Below, piece after piece: positions 1 through 9,337 of a stretch of 64,000 nucleotides of DNA. The position numbers and the translations under genes are program-made. The notes under the pieces were generated by a model. It did not search any database and had not been told where the DNA came from. It saw nothing but the letters and a program-made list of their open reading frames with translations. The first letter of the stretch is position 1, and each line of letters opens with the position of its first letter. Where the stretch lies: contig JAPUFC010000071.1 of NCBI GenBank assembly GCA_027492275.1, forward strand, positions 62,001 through 126,000, read 5' to 3'. The DNA is from Mesorhizobium sp. Its GTDB lineage: Bacteria; Pseudomonadota; Alphaproteobacteria; Rhizobiales; Rhizobiaceae.

Positions 1-739
1 CGCCGGCCGGCGTGCCGGTTGCGATCACGTCGCCGGGCTGCAAGCTCATGAACTGGCTGACATACGCGACAAGGAAGGCAACGCCGAAGATCATATCGGC
101 GGTCGAACCGTTTTGACGCCGCACGCCGTCGACATCCAGCCAAAGTCGCAGGGCTTGCGGGTCCGCAACCTCATCACGGGTGACGAGCCAGGGGCCGATC
201 GGCGCAAACGTATCGGCGCTTTTTCCCTTGTCCCATTGCCCTCCCCGCTCCATCTGCCACGCCCGCTCGGACACATCGTTGAAAACGCAGTAGCCTGCCA
301 CATGCGCGAGAGCCTGCGCTTCATCGACCCTGCTTGCGTGTCGTCCGACCACCACGCCGAGCTCCACCTCCCAGTCGACTTTCTCCGCATTGCCGGGAAT
401 TCTGATCGGATCGTTGGGTCCGACAATCGCGCTCGTGGCTTTCAGGAAGATGATCGGCTCTTTCGGTTCGGACAGCTTTGCCTCGGCTGCGTGATCCCGA
501 TAGTTCAGGCCGATGCACACCAGCTTTCCGATGTTTCCGACCGGCGGACCGATACGCACGCCATCGGCGACGACCGGAAGCCCCAGAGCATCCACCGCGC
601 GAATGCGCGCCAACTGGTCATCCGAAAGGACATCGCCGGTGATGTCGGCGACAATCTCCGTAAGGTCGCGCAGCGTCCCGTCCGATGCAAAGATTCCGGG
701 GCGCTCCTCACCCGCCGCGCCCCACCGTGCCAGCCGCAT
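1..739 (-). CDS. Fumarylacetoacetate hydrolase family protein (partial, 3' end off window)
   Basis: The visible 246 residues cover most of an FAH-fold enzyme, a Mg2+/Mn2+-dependent family of C-C hydrolases, 2-keto-acid hydratases and oxaloacetate decarboxylases. An N-terminal lead of about 70 residues is followed by the GLNYRDHAAEA motif (77-87). The acidic metal ligands are E124 and E126 (DWEVELG) and D155 (VFNDVSER), and the KGKSADTFAPIGP stretch (171-183) is typical. The gene still lacks its last few dozen codons at the window edge. The start at 739 is set by GGAGG seven bases upstream. It is the last visible gene of the minus-strand transporter run, 202 bp after the alpha/beta hydrolase, so it probably degrades a compound brought in by that importer. 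The exact substrate cannot be read from sequence. Confidence 0.9.
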   Translation of the reverse strand, partial: MRLARWGAAGEERPGIFASDGTLRDLTEIVADITGDVLSDDQLARIRAVDALGLPVVADGVRIGPPVGNIGKLVCIGLNYRDHAAEAKLSEPKEPIIFLKATSAIVGPNDPIRIPGNAEKVDWEVELGVVVGRHASRVDEAQALAHVAGYCVFNDVSERAWQMERGGQWDKGKSADTFAPIGPWLVTRDEVADPQALRLWLDVDGVRRQNGSTADMIFGVAFLVAYVSQFMSLQPGDVIATGTPAG

Positions 740-941
740 TTCCAGTCCTCCAAAACAAGTTCGCGGTTCAAGCCGACCATGCCGCGCTCGATCCTGCCGC
801 AGACCATAGTCCGTTCGCGACAGGAGGTCATTGGCGGAAACGACAGGCTCGACGTCCGCGGATCGGATGGCGATCCCGCGGATGTCGGGCGGCGCTCATG
901 GATCGCGGGCGCACGCTTGTCAAAGCGCGCGATCCTATCTT

Positions 942-1931
942 TCATCGAGTCTTTGACAGACCATCGACCCAGCTTTGCAGACGCCGCCACAGCACTTCGC
1001 GCGCCGGAGAGAAATTGTGCATGTGGGCGCACTGCAAGACTTCGAAAAGCGTGATGTCGACACTCTTGGGGAATGCGAGAGCTTCCTGCCGAAGGTCGCG
1101 CGCGACGTCCCGCTGGCCCAGGGCGACGAGAACAGGCACGTCGATATGCCCGGCATCCTCGGCGATGATACCTTCCTGCATGCAGATCTTGGCGAAGGGC
1201 GGAAAGGTTCTCGTGATCCAGAACGGCAGCGGTGAGGCCCGCCGCACGGGGAAGCCTGCGCTCATGTCCTCGTTCACGAGGTCCGGCGCCACGTTCTCCC
1301 AATGGTAGGCGAAGCGCAGGTTGGCGATCTCGTCGACCAGCGGTCCCGACCAGGCTTCTTCCAGCGATTCCGCATCGCTGTCGGAGGATGAATGCGGCGA
1401 CACGAAACCGCTTGGCGTGGGCGTCACGCAATGGATGGCGCTGAAGCCCAGCATCGCCACCGCGTCGAACGTGGCGCATTGGCCTTGCTGCGCGATGAGT
1501 TGCATGCCCCCGAGCGAATGTCCGATCCCGATCACCCTGGACGGAGCGATCGGCTCGAGATCTTGGACCAGCGTCCCCGCCCGCAGGCCTTCGATCGCCG
1601 CAAGACAGGCCTCGTGGACCGCCCGCACCGTCAGCGCGAGCGTGCATTGGGAGGCATCGAGCGCCGTGCTGTCCCCTCCGCCGTAGGGATCGAAGGCAAT
1701 GAAGATGACGCCGCGTCGTGCGTGCCATTCGGCTTGGGTCGCGCCGCCCAGGGATGGATGGCGCAAATCGAAATAGTGGCGATTGTAGCCTCCGCCGGGA
1801 AACGCGCATATGACCGTGTCGCAGCCGGAGGCGTCCGCAGGGGCGACCAGCGTGGCGGCGGTCTCTATGCCGGGATTGTCCGCCGAGCCGATGCGAAGAT
1901 CGGCACGCATCACTTCAGTCGTTGCAGTCAT
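942..1931 (-). CDS. Alpha/beta hydrolase fold protein
   Basis: 329 residues with a clear alpha/beta hydrolase pattern. The oxyanion segment FPGGGYN is at 44-50, the nucleophile elbow GIGHSLGG has Ser139, a candidate acid is in GQRDVARD near residue 275, and a candidate histidine lies in CAHMHNF near the C-terminus. There is no signal peptide, so it is cytoplasmic. It lies 54 bp after the ATPase gene of the peptide-type importer and before the FAH-family gene on the same strand. An esterase, lactonase or C-C hydrolase acting on the imported compound is a reasonable inference. No closer family name is safe. Confidence 0.82.
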   Translation of the reverse strand: MTATTEVMRADLRIGSADNPGIETAATLVAPADASGCDTVICAFPGGGYNRHYFDLRHPSLGGATQAEWHARRGVIFIAFDPYGGGDSTALDASQCTLALTVRAVHEACLAAIEGLRAGTLVQDLEPIAPSRVIGIGHSLGGMQLIAQQGQCATFDAVAMLGFSAIHCVTPTPSGFVSPHSSSDSDAESLEEAWSGPLVDEIANLRFAYHWENVAPDLVNEDMSAGFPVRRASPLPFWITRTFPPFAKICMQEGIIAEDAGHIDVPVLVALGQRDVARDLRQEALAFPKSVDITLFEVLQCAHMHNFSPAREVLWRRLQSWVDGLSKTR

Positions 1932-1985
1932 TGACCTGTCCTCAACATCATTCCGGTTCCTTCGCAGCGATACGGCCGGCGGCGC

Positions 1986-2999
1986 TCACACGCGCCGCAC
2001 CGGCGCCAGATCCGCGCGCCAGCACGCGACCTTGTGTCCGTCGGGCACCCGCCCCAGCAATTCCGGCCGCACCTCACAGTCCTGCATCGCGTAGTCGCAC
2101 CGTTCGCGGTAGCTGCATCCGTGGTCCTTGACCAACGCCAGGGGAGCTTGCCCGCGGATGCCCACCATCTCCTGGCGAACGAAAGGATGCGGCGTCGAGG
2201 CGATCAGGCCCCTCGTATAGGGATGCGAGGGCGTCCTGAAGATGTCGCGGGTCAGCCCGGTTTCCACGATGCGGCCGGCATACATGACGGCGGTGCGGTG
2301 GGTCATGTGCGCGACGATGCCCAGATCATGCGTGATCATCACCAGCGCCAGATGAAACTCGGTCTGCAGGCTGTGAAGCAGAGCCAGAATCTCCGACTGC
2401 ACCGTGACGTCGAGCGCCGTGGTCGGCTCGTCGGCGATCAGCAGTTCGGGCTGCGCGGCCAAGGCCATGGCGATGACCACGCGTTGCGCCATGCCGCCCG
2501 ACAACTGCCAGGGACGCTGCGCCGCCACGCGTCGCGGCTCGTCGATCCGAACCAGTTCCAGCAATTCGAGGATGCGGGACCGAACTTGCGCGCCGCGCAT
2601 GCCGCGATGCATGCGGAGCACCTCCCCGATCTGCGACTCGACGGTGAGCAGCGGATTCAAGGCCGTCATCGCGTCCTGGGGAATCATCGCTATGGAACGG
2701 CCGCGCAGGCGGCGCGCGTCGCGGGCGCTCAGGATTTTTCCCTTCCAGGCGATGCTGCCGCCCGTCATCACGGCGAATTCGGGCAGGAGGCCAATCACGG
2801 CCAAGGCAGACATGGTCTTGCCGCAGCCCGATTCGCCGACGATCCCCAACGTCTCGCCGGGTCGCACGTGGAACGAGACGTCCTGGACGCCGCGCACCGC
2901 CCGGGGATCGGAAACGGCGCCGAACGTCACCTCCAGGTGCTCGACGTTGAGCAGGACGTCCGTGGGCATCCGGTTCATCTCTTTCAATTCGGCTAGCAT
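1986..2999 (-). CDS. Peptide/nickel-type ABC importer, ATP-binding subunit (DppD/OppD-like)
   Basis: 337-residue ATPase of the Opp/Dpp class that powers the two permeases encoded just upstream. Walker A is GESGCGKT (55-62), the signature loop is LSGGM (166-170) and Walker B ends in ADEPTTALD with D190/E191. The C-terminal part has the oligopeptide-type extension (PYTRGLIASTP) and a cysteine-bearing tail typical of this family. The ATG at 2999 has GGAGG four bases upstream; an ATG 75 nt further up would run into the permease gene. With the DppF-type ATPase at 8303-9337 it makes the usual ATPase pair, although the two genes sit at opposite ends of the cassette. Confidence 0.93.
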   Translation of the reverse strand: MLAELKEMNRMPTDVLLNVEHLEVTFGAVSDPRAVRGVQDVSFHVRPGETLGIVGESGCGKTMSALAVIGLLPEFAVMTGGSIAWKGKILSARDARRLRGRSIAMIPQDAMTALNPLLTVESQIGEVLRMHRGMRGAQVRSRILELLELVRIDEPRRVAAQRPWQLSGGMAQRVVIAMALAAQPELLIADEPTTALDVTVQSEILALLHSLQTEFHLALVMITHDLGIVAHMTHRTAVMYAGRIVETGLTRDIFRTPSHPYTRGLIASTPHPFVRQEMVGIRGQAPLALVKDHGCSYRERCDYAMQDCEVRPELLGRVPDGHKVACWRADLAPVRRV

Positions 3000-3033
3000 T
3001 GCGCCTCCAATCTCGACAGGCCCGGACGTCCCC

Positions 3034-3948
3034 TCAGACCACGGCGTCGGTCTTCGCGACGTCGTCGGTGACATGCCTCTCAGTGTTCTGGCGCGGGTCG
3101 AGCCACACGCGGAAGGCGCTTCCGATCAGGTTTGCCGACAGCACCGTGAAGACGATCGCCAGTCCCGGGAAAAGCACGCTCCACCAGGCATCTTCGAGGT
3201 AGTCACGGTTCTCGGCGATCATGAGACCCCAGGAGGCCTCGGGCGGCTGGACGCCCATGCCCAGGAAGGAGAGCCCCGATTCCGCAAGCACGATGGCCGC
3301 GAATTCAAGCATTGCCTGGGTCAGGATGAGCGGCGCCACCGCAGGCAGGATATGACGTCTGACGATGGTCGCCGTGGAGCAGCCGGCAAAATGCGCCGCG
3401 CGCGCGTAGAGGCTGGTCCGCGCCGTCATGACCGCCGAGCGCACGACCGTTGCGAACACCATCCAATAGACGAGCGCCAGAACCACGGTCAGGATCGGTA
3501 TGCTGGCCGAGAAGAAGTAGATGACCGCGACGATGAGGAGCAGGTTGGGAAACGCGAACTGGATCTCGACGACACGCATGACGATCGTGTCCCATCGTCC
3601 GCCGAAATAGCCCGCTAGGACACCCATCGTCGTCCCTACGATTCCGGAAATCAGGACCGCTCCGACGCCGATGACGATGGAGTTGTATGCTCCCGAGACC
3701 ATTCGCAGCAGCACGTCGCGTCCCAGGCCATCCGTTCCCAATGGATGGCTCCAGGAGGGCGGCTGAAGTCTGAGCCTGATATTCGCGGTCGAGGCGTCCA
3801 CGCCGACCAGCTTCGCGACGACGGTCGCGATTATCAGAACAGACAGGAAGATGATGGACGCCAGAACGACCTTGTCCTGCACCACGCGGCGGAGCAGACG
3901 ATGACGCGACCTCTTCGCCGCCGCGGAGCGACCTGACATGCCGATCAT
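3034..3948 (-). CDS. Peptide/nickel-type ABC importer, permease (DppC/OppC-like)
   Basis: 304-residue inner-membrane permease. It has an N-terminal transmembrane helix after a basic stretch, a periplasmic loop with SHPLGTDGLGRDVL (a hallmark of DppC-type subunits), and five further hydrophobic segments with the EAA-type coupling loop near FAGCSTATIVRRHILP. The ATG at 3948 overlaps the stop codon of the preceding permease by 4 nt (ATGA), which fixes the start. It pairs with the DppB-like protein and with the ATPases of the same cassette. Confidence 0.93.
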   Translation of the reverse strand: MIGMSGRSAAAKRSRHRLLRRVVQDKVVLASIIFLSVLIIATVVAKLVGVDASTANIRLRLQPPSWSHPLGTDGLGRDVLLRMVSGAYNSIVIGVGAVLISGIVGTTMGVLAGYFGGRWDTIVMRVVEIQFAFPNLLLIVAVIYFFSASIPILTVVLALVYWMVFATVVRSAVMTARTSLYARAAHFAGCSTATIVRRHILPAVAPLILTQAMLEFAAIVLAESGLSFLGMGVQPPEASWGLMIAENRDYLEDAWWSVLFPGLAIVFTVLSANLIGSAFRVWLDPRQNTERHVTDDVAKTDAVV

Positions 3949-4934
3949 TTGCTCACGATCCTCGGTTCGACGATGCGCGCCAGGATGTCGGTGGCCAGGT
4001 TGACCAGGACGATGACGACGGAGCCGACGAACACGCATGCCTGGATCGTCGTGAAATCCTGCCGCTGCACGGATTCGATGACCAGCCGGCCGAAGCCGGG
4101 CCGCGCGAACAGCACCTCGACGATGACGGCTTGTCCGGTGATGATCCGGGCGGAATCCCAGGACAGCAGCGTCAAGATCGGAAGCATCGCATTTCGCAGC
4201 ACATGCTTTCGCAATATGTAGCTCTGCGAGAAGCCTTTCGCGCGCGCCATGGTCACGTATGGCATCTTCCCCTGATCCAGGAACGATGTCCGGGTCACCT
4301 GAGCCAGCCGTCCTCCGATCGTCAGGGACAGCGTGACCGCCGGGAGAATGGCGTGTCGCAGCGACCCCGCGCCCGAGGTGGGAAGCCAGTTCAGCTCCAC
4401 GGCGAAAATGAGCACCAGCATGGCGCCCAGCCAGAACTGCGGCACGGACAATCCCGCCAGCGAGGCGGCCGTCACCGTCCGATCCACCAGGCTTCCCGGC
4501 CGCGTGCTCGCCAGGATTCCCATCGGCACGAATATGACGATGCTGATCGCCAGCGCCAACATGAGCAGGTTGAAGGTCCCCGGCAATCTGCCGAGCGCCA
4601 CCAGCAGAGCCGGCTGGTGGTACCAGATCGACTCGCCGAGGTTGAGCGTGACCAGTTCCTTCAGAAAGCCAAGATACTGCAGGAGAAGCGGGTCGCTGAG
4701 CCCGAGCTTCGCATTCAAGGCGTCGATCTGCTCCTGGCTCGCTCCCAGCGGCAGCATGCGCTGCGCCGGGTTCGATATGAGCCTGGTCACCAGAAAGACC
4801 GCCGACATGACGACGAAGACGGCGGCAAAGCTGGTCAGAAGCCGACCGGCCAGCCACTTTACGGTCGCGTCATCGACCCACGCCATGCCGAGGCGGTGCC
4901 ATTGAGGCCCCGCTTTCCGTTCCGCCGCGTTCAT
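3945..4934 (-). CDS. Peptide/nickel-type ABC importer, permease (DppB/OppB-like)
   Basis: 329-residue permease with an N-terminal helix (about residues 18-40), the DppB-type periplasmic motif with LGLSDPLLLQY, and a C-terminal binding-protein-dependent transport domain with the EAA loop around MARAKGFSQSYILRKHVLRNA. I chose the ATG at 4934, directly after the TGA of the upstream binding-protein gene (TGAGATG). A GTG at 4946 inside the previous gene is the alternative. The four-gene chain of binding protein, DppB, DppC and DppD is translationally coupled or nearly so. Confidence 0.92.
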   Translation of the reverse strand: MNAAERKAGPQWHRLGMAWVDDATVKWLAGRLLTSFAAVFVVMSAVFLVTRLISNPAQRMLPLGASQEQIDALNAKLGLSDPLLLQYLGFLKELVTLNLGESIWYHQPALLVALGRLPGTFNLLMLALAISIVIFVPMGILASTRPGSLVDRTVTAASLAGLSVPQFWLGAMLVLIFAVELNWLPTSGAGSLRHAILPAVTLSLTIGGRLAQVTRTSFLDQGKMPYVTMARAKGFSQSYILRKHVLRNAMLPILTLLSWDSARIITGQAVIVEVLFARPGFGRLVIESVQRQDFTTIQACVFVGSVVIVLVNLATDILARIVEPRIVSK

Positions 4935-4935
4935 C

Positions 4936-6558
4936 TCAATCGACACGGATCTTGTCCAGATGGATACGCGAGATCACGCCGACGCCCGTCTCGTACTTCA
5001 CCCGCTCGGAAGCGCCCCAGAAATCCGGGTAGTCGAGAAGCGGGACGTACAGGGCCTCGTCGCACCCCGTCTTGTACACCTGCTCGAAGGCCGCCGTCGC
5101 CTTCGCCTTGTCGAAGGACTGGTTGGCAGTCGCGAGAAGGGTATCGATATCGGGATACTTGGTCCCCATCGTCGACATCTTGTTGTTGCGCGCGAAAATC
5201 CGGCTGGCGATCCGGGCCGCGTACATGCTGTGGTAGTCGATCTGGATGTAGGTCATGGGAAGAGGACTGCCCGACGTCGTCTTTGTACTTCCGGAGAGCA
5301 GATCATCCAGCCATTTGTCGCTCGACAGATACTGGATATTGGTCTTGAGCCCGATCGCCGCCCAATCGGCGGCGATGGCCTGTCCGGTTTCGCTGTCCTT
5401 CGGATAATAGCCGCCGGTCGTGAAAGCCGCGTCGACGGTGAAGTTGGCCGGCAGCTCGACCTGCGCGAGGAGTTCCTTGGCCTTGGCCGGATCGTAAGGG
5501 TAGGCCCGAAGCGTGTCGTTGAATCCGACCTCGCCCTTGGGCAGCGTCTGGCACGGTTCGACGATCGCCTGGCCGCCCCACAGGAACTCGTTCAGCGCAT
5601 CGCGGTTGATCGCGTAGTTCAACGCCTGCCGGAAAGCCTTGTTGTCATAGGGAGGCGTTTCCAGGTTGAAGCGGAGATAGGAGCCATTGGCCGCGTTGGA
5701 CGATTTGAGCACCTGCGGCACCTTCCTGAGGTCGTCAGGGGTCAGACTGGCCACCATGTCGACCTCGCCGGACTTGAGGCTGGCGATGCGCGTCGCCGAT
5801 TCCGGAATGAAACGGAACTCGACACGGCTGAGCTGCGCGTCGTCGCCGCCCCAATAACCCTCATTCTTCTCCAGAATGATCCGCTGCCCCTTGTCCCATC
5901 TCGCGAACTTGTAGGGGCCGGTGCCGATCGGATGCTGAGCATAGGCGGCGGCGTCCTTCGACGCCTCCGGCGGCACGAAGCGCAGCGTGGAAATGCGGTA
6001 CAACAGCCATGGGTCGGGCGACTTGGTGACGATGTCCAACGTGTATTCGCCGGTCACGTTGACAGTCTTCAGCGTTTCGATGCCGTTGATCGACGCGCCG
6101 AATTCGGGATTTGCGACGAGATCGACGTTGTGCTTGACGGTTTCGGCGTTGAACGGCTCGCCGTTGGTGAACTTGATCCCTTCCCGCAACTTGACGTGCC
6201 AGACCGTCGGGTCGGCCTGGTCCGGCACGGGCAGTTCCGCCGCAAGGACGGGAACCAGCGCTCCGGTCCGGTCACGATCCACCAGCGGCTCGTTGATGCT
6301 CCAGTTGACGAGCGCGTTGCCGTCGTCGCCGTCGCGAATGATGTGCAGGCTTCCGGGCTCGAGCGCGGAGGCGATGCTCAGGCACTTGCCGCCGCTCGGA
6401 CCGCCAAGCTCCTGGCATTCGACAGCTTGCGCCCGCCCGCCAAGGGCGAGCATCGCGAGCGCCGCGGCGCCGGCAAACCCGGCCGTGCGCAGACGATGCG
6501 GCGGCCGGCCCGCGCTGAATACAGTCGCCGACGGATATCGGCCGTCAAGATATCTCAT
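4936..6558 (-). CDS. Extracellular solute-binding protein, family 5 (second of a tandem pair)
   Basis: 540-residue periplasmic binding protein of the peptide/nickel family (SBP_bac_5). It has a long charged N-terminus, a hydrophobic signal segment about 25-42 and an AQA-type cleavage region before VECQELGG. Typical family features are WHVKLREGIKFTNGEPF near residue 115 and NYAINRDALNEFLW. The start at 6558 is chosen because GGAGGAG lies six bases upstream. It is very similar along its whole length to the neighbouring protein encoded at 6675-8285, with long identical blocks such as RFIPESATRIASL, so the two arose by tandem duplication. The substrate is unknown; the linked FAH and alpha/beta hydrolase genes argue against simple peptides. 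Confidence 0.93.
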   Translation of the reverse strand: MRYLDGRYPSATVFSAGRPPHRLRTAGFAGAAALAMLALGGRAQAVECQELGGPSGGKCLSIASALEPGSLHIIRDGDDGNALVNWSINEPLVDRDRTGALVPVLAAELPVPDQADPTVWHVKLREGIKFTNGEPFNAETVKHNVDLVANPEFGASINGIETLKTVNVTGEYTLDIVTKSPDPWLLYRISTLRFVPPEASKDAAAYAQHPIGTGPYKFARWDKGQRIILEKNEGYWGGDDAQLSRVEFRFIPESATRIASLKSGEVDMVASLTPDDLRKVPQVLKSSNAANGSYLRFNLETPPYDNKAFRQALNYAINRDALNEFLWGGQAIVEPCQTLPKGEVGFNDTLRAYPYDPAKAKELLAQVELPANFTVDAAFTTGGYYPKDSETGQAIAADWAAIGLKTNIQYLSSDKWLDDLLSGSTKTTSGSPLPMTYIQIDYHSMYAARIASRIFARNNKMSTMGTKYPDIDTLLATANQSFDKAKATAAFEQVYKTGCDEALYVPLLDYPDFWGASERVKYETGVGVISRIHLDKIRVD

Positions 6559-6674
6559 GATCTCCTCCACTTCCATTGTCTTGGCTGCGGTTGGGGTTGG
6601 AAAAGCTTCTGCCGCCGGGCGGCGCTGCCGTGGTGGGGCGAAGCCCGCCCCACCCTTCTCGATCCGCCTCTCTC

Positions 6675-8285
6675 TCAATCGAGGCGGATCTTGTCCACAT
6701 GCAGCCGCGTGATCGCGCCCGGGCCGGTTTCATACCTGACGCGCGCGGAGGCGCCCCAGAAGTCCGGATAGTCGACGAGAGGAATATAGAGCGCCTCGTC
6801 GCATCCCACCTTGTATACCTGCTCGAAAGCGGCAGTCGCCTTCGCCACGTCGAACGACTGATTGGCCGTCGCGAGAAGATCATCGATTTCAGGATACTTG
6901 GTGCCCAGCGTCGACATCCTGTTGGTGCGCGCGAAGATGCGGCTGGCGATGCGCGCGGCGTACATGCTGTGGTAGGGGATGTGCACGTAGCTAAGCGGCA
7001 GGGGACTGCCGGACTTCGTCTTGGTGCTGCCCGAGAGCAGGTCGTCCAGCCATTTGTCGCTCGATAGGTACTGGATGTTGGTCTTGAGCCCGATGGCAGC
7101 CCAGTCGGCGGCGATGGCCTGGCCCGTCTCGGCATCCTTGGGGACGTACCCTCCGGTGGTGAAAGCCGCGTTGACGGTGAAGCCGGCGGGCAGATCGACC
7201 TGCGCGAGCAGCTCCTTCGCCTTGGCCGGATCGTAGGGGTAGGCCCGAAGCGTGTCGTTGAAGCCGACCTCGCCTTTCGGCAGCGTCTGGCATGGTTCGA
7301 CGGTCGCCTGGCCGGCCCACAGATACTCGCTGAGGGCATCCCGGTTGATCGCGTGGATCAAGGCCTGCCGAAAAGCCTTGTTGTCATAAGGCGGCGTCTC
7401 GAGGTTGAACCGCAGATAGGAACCGTTCGCCGCGTTCGACGATTTGAGGACCTGCGGCACCTTCTTCAGGTCGTCCGGCGTCAATCCCGACACCATGTCG
7501 ACCTCGCCGGACTGAAGGCTGGCGATGCGCGTGGCCGATTCCGGGATGAAGCGGAATTCCACCCGGCTGAGCTGGGCATCGTCGCCGCCCCAGTAGTCCT
7601 TGTTCTTCTCCAGGACGATCCTTTGGCCCTTGTCCCATTGCACGAACTTGTACGGACCCGTACCGACCGGAGATTGGGCGTAGGCGCCGGCGTTCCTAGA
7701 GGCCTCCACGGGCACGAAGCGGAGCGTGGAAATCCGATACAACAGCCATGGATCGGGCGCCTTTGTGACGATGTCGACGGTGTATTCGTCGATCACCTTG
7801 GCCGTCTTCAAGGTCTCGATGCCGTTGATCGAGGCTCCGAAAGCGGGGTCCGCGACAAGGTCGATGGTGTATTTGACGGTTTCGGCGTTGAACGGCTCGC
7901 CATTGGTGAACTTCACCCCCTGCCGCAACTTGACGTGCCAGACGGTCTGATCGGTCGCATCGGGCACCGGCAGCTCGGCGGCGAGCACGGGCACCAGTTG
8001 GCCGTTGGTGTTGCGATCGACAAGCGGCTGGTTGACGCTCCAGTTGACGAGCTCGTTGCCCTGGTCGCCGTCGCGGATGATGAACAGGCTTCCCGGCTCC
8101 ATCGCCGAGGCGACGACCAGGCACTTGCCGCCGTCGGGACTTTCGCATGCGGCCTGCGCCTGTCCGCCTGCCATGATCGCCACGAGCGCGGTGGCTCCGA
8201 TCAGCCGGCCGGACCGGAAACGCCGTTTCGAAAGCATGCGGCGGGTTCTGCCGGACACATGTATCTCATTGATGATTTTCTTCAT
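6675..8285 (-). CDS. Extracellular solute-binding protein, family 5 (first of a tandem pair)
   Basis: 536-residue paralogue of the next gene on the strand. The signal peptide is basic-hydrophobic (MKKIINEI through a segment at about 29-42 ending GGQAQA), and the mature part has the family-5 pattern with WHVKLRQGVKFTNGEPF. The start at 8285 follows GGAGGAGG by three bases; an ATG 12 nt upstream would remove that site. Compared with its partner, most changes are in the N-terminal 60 residues and are conservative elsewhere. The two may bind related ligands and share the same permeases. The 116-bp spacer to the next gene suggests co-transcription. Confidence 0.93.
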   Translation of the reverse strand: MKKIINEIHVSGRTRRMLSKRRFRSGRLIGATALVAIMAGGQAQAACESPDGGKCLVVASAMEPGSLFIIRDGDQGNELVNWSVNQPLVDRNTNGQLVPVLAAELPVPDATDQTVWHVKLRQGVKFTNGEPFNAETVKYTIDLVADPAFGASINGIETLKTAKVIDEYTVDIVTKAPDPWLLYRISTLRFVPVEASRNAGAYAQSPVGTGPYKFVQWDKGQRIVLEKNKDYWGGDDAQLSRVEFRFIPESATRIASLQSGEVDMVSGLTPDDLKKVPQVLKSSNAANGSYLRFNLETPPYDNKAFRQALIHAINRDALSEYLWAGQATVEPCQTLPKGEVGFNDTLRAYPYDPAKAKELLAQVDLPAGFTVNAAFTTGGYVPKDAETGQAIAADWAAIGLKTNIQYLSSDKWLDDLLSGSTKTKSGSPLPLSYVHIPYHSMYAARIASRIFARTNRMSTLGTKYPEIDDLLATANQSFDVAKATAAFEQVYKVGCDEALYIPLVDYPDFWGASARVRYETGPGAITRLHVDKIRLD

Positions 8286-8302
8286 GTCCTCCTCCATTAC
8301 TT

Positions 8303-9337
8303 TTATTGTACCTGCCCTGGCTTAAGTTTGATCGATTCCGCATGCCAGCATGCCGCCCAGCGGCCCGGCTTCTTCTCCTCCAACGGCGGTACCTTCCTGG
8401 TGCATATCTCGGTCTTGAAAGCGCAGCGGTCGGTGTACGGGCATCCCGAGATCAGCGCGCGGCGGGAACTGCGGGCTTTGCCCGCATTGAACGCGAAGGG
8501 GGCATCCGGATCCGGCACCGGAATGGCCTCGATCAGCGAACACGAATAGGGGTGCAGCGGGCTGGAAAACAAATCCTCCGTCGAACCGCGCTCCATGACG
8601 CGGCCCGAAAGAAGCACGACCACCTCGTCCGCCACCTGCCGGACCACCGCCAGATTGTGGGAGATGAACAGGCACGACACCGCGAACTGGTCTTTCAAGC
8701 CGCGCAGAAGCGCCAGGATCTGCGCCTGGACGGAGACGTCGAGAGCGCTGGTCGGCTCATCGGCGACGATCAGTTCCGGGCGCAAGGCCAGCGCTCTGGC
8801 AATCGCCACCCGCTGTCTCTGCCCGCCGCTCAATGCATCCGGGAAGCGATCGAGTAGACCCGCCGGAAGACCGCACTGAGCGGCGAGCTTCTCGATCTCC
8901 GCGTCACGCTCCCCAGGCGCGGAGTACATGCCGTGAGCCTGCATCGGCTCCGCGATGATGTCGCGGATTCGCATCCGCGGGCTCAGCGATGCGTAAGGGT
9001 CCTGATTGATCATCTGGACCTGACGCCGGTATGCCTTCAGCCGGGCGCGGTCGAAGGCCGCGATGTCGGCCGATCGGAACCGGATGGCGCCCTTGGAAGC
9101 GCGATAGTGCCTCATCACGGCAAGCCCGAGGGTGGACTTCCCGGATCCGGATTCGCCGACCAGCGCCACGGTCTGCGAACTGTGGACGTTGAGGGAAACG
9201 CCGTCCACCGCGATCAGTCCGCCGCCACCTCCGGCACCGAAGGCTATGGTGATGTCCTCGACTTCCAAAATGGCCTGCGATGCCAAAGCCGGCTGCGACG
9301 CACGCATCTGAGCTTGCTCGTCAAAGCTAACGGACAT
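8303..9337 (-). CDS. Peptide/nickel-type ABC importer, ATP-binding subunit (DppF/OppF-like)
   Basis: 344-residue ATPase with Walker A GESGSGKST near 60-68, signature LSGGQRQRVAIARAL, Walker B ADEPTSALDVSVQAQ and the C-terminal oligopeptide-type tail with CPYTDRC and CTRKVPPL cysteines. It is the first gene of the run, only 17 bp before the first binding-protein gene, which is unusual because DppF usually follows DppD. A GTG 18 nt upstream (9355) is an alternative start; neither start has a strong ribosome site. The 646-bp gap upstream should hold the promoter of the entire 9-kb cassette. Confidence 0.91.
   Translation of the reverse strand: MSVSFDEQAQMRASQPALASQAILEVEDITIAFGAGGGGGLIAVDGVSLNVHSSQTVALVGESGSGKSTLGLAVMRHYRASKGAIRFRSADIAAFDRARLKAYRRQVQMINQDPYASLSPRMRIRDIIAEPMQAHGMYSAPGERDAEIEKLAAQCGLPAGLLDRFPDALSGGQRQRVAIARALALRPELIVADEPTSALDVSVQAQILALLRGLKDQFAVSCLFISHNLAVVRQVADEVVVLLSGRVMERGSTEDLFSSPLHPYSCSLIEAIPVPDPDAPFAFNAGKARSSRRALISGCPYTDRCAFKTEICTRKVPPLEEKKPGRWAACWHAESIKLKPGQVQ

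Noticed and set aside
740-941. Possible small gene between the FAH and alpha/beta hydrolase genes
   Set aside because: A minus-strand frame exists, but it has no domain, overlaps the FAH start region out of frame and has skewed composition; the stretch is better read as a spacer.
4960-6771. Long plus-strand frame opposite the binding-protein gene
   Set aside because: Composition (Arg/Asp/Gly/Val-rich) and the clear SBP family match of the other strand show it is a shadow; the similar frame at 7353-8549 is explained the same way by the paralogue.
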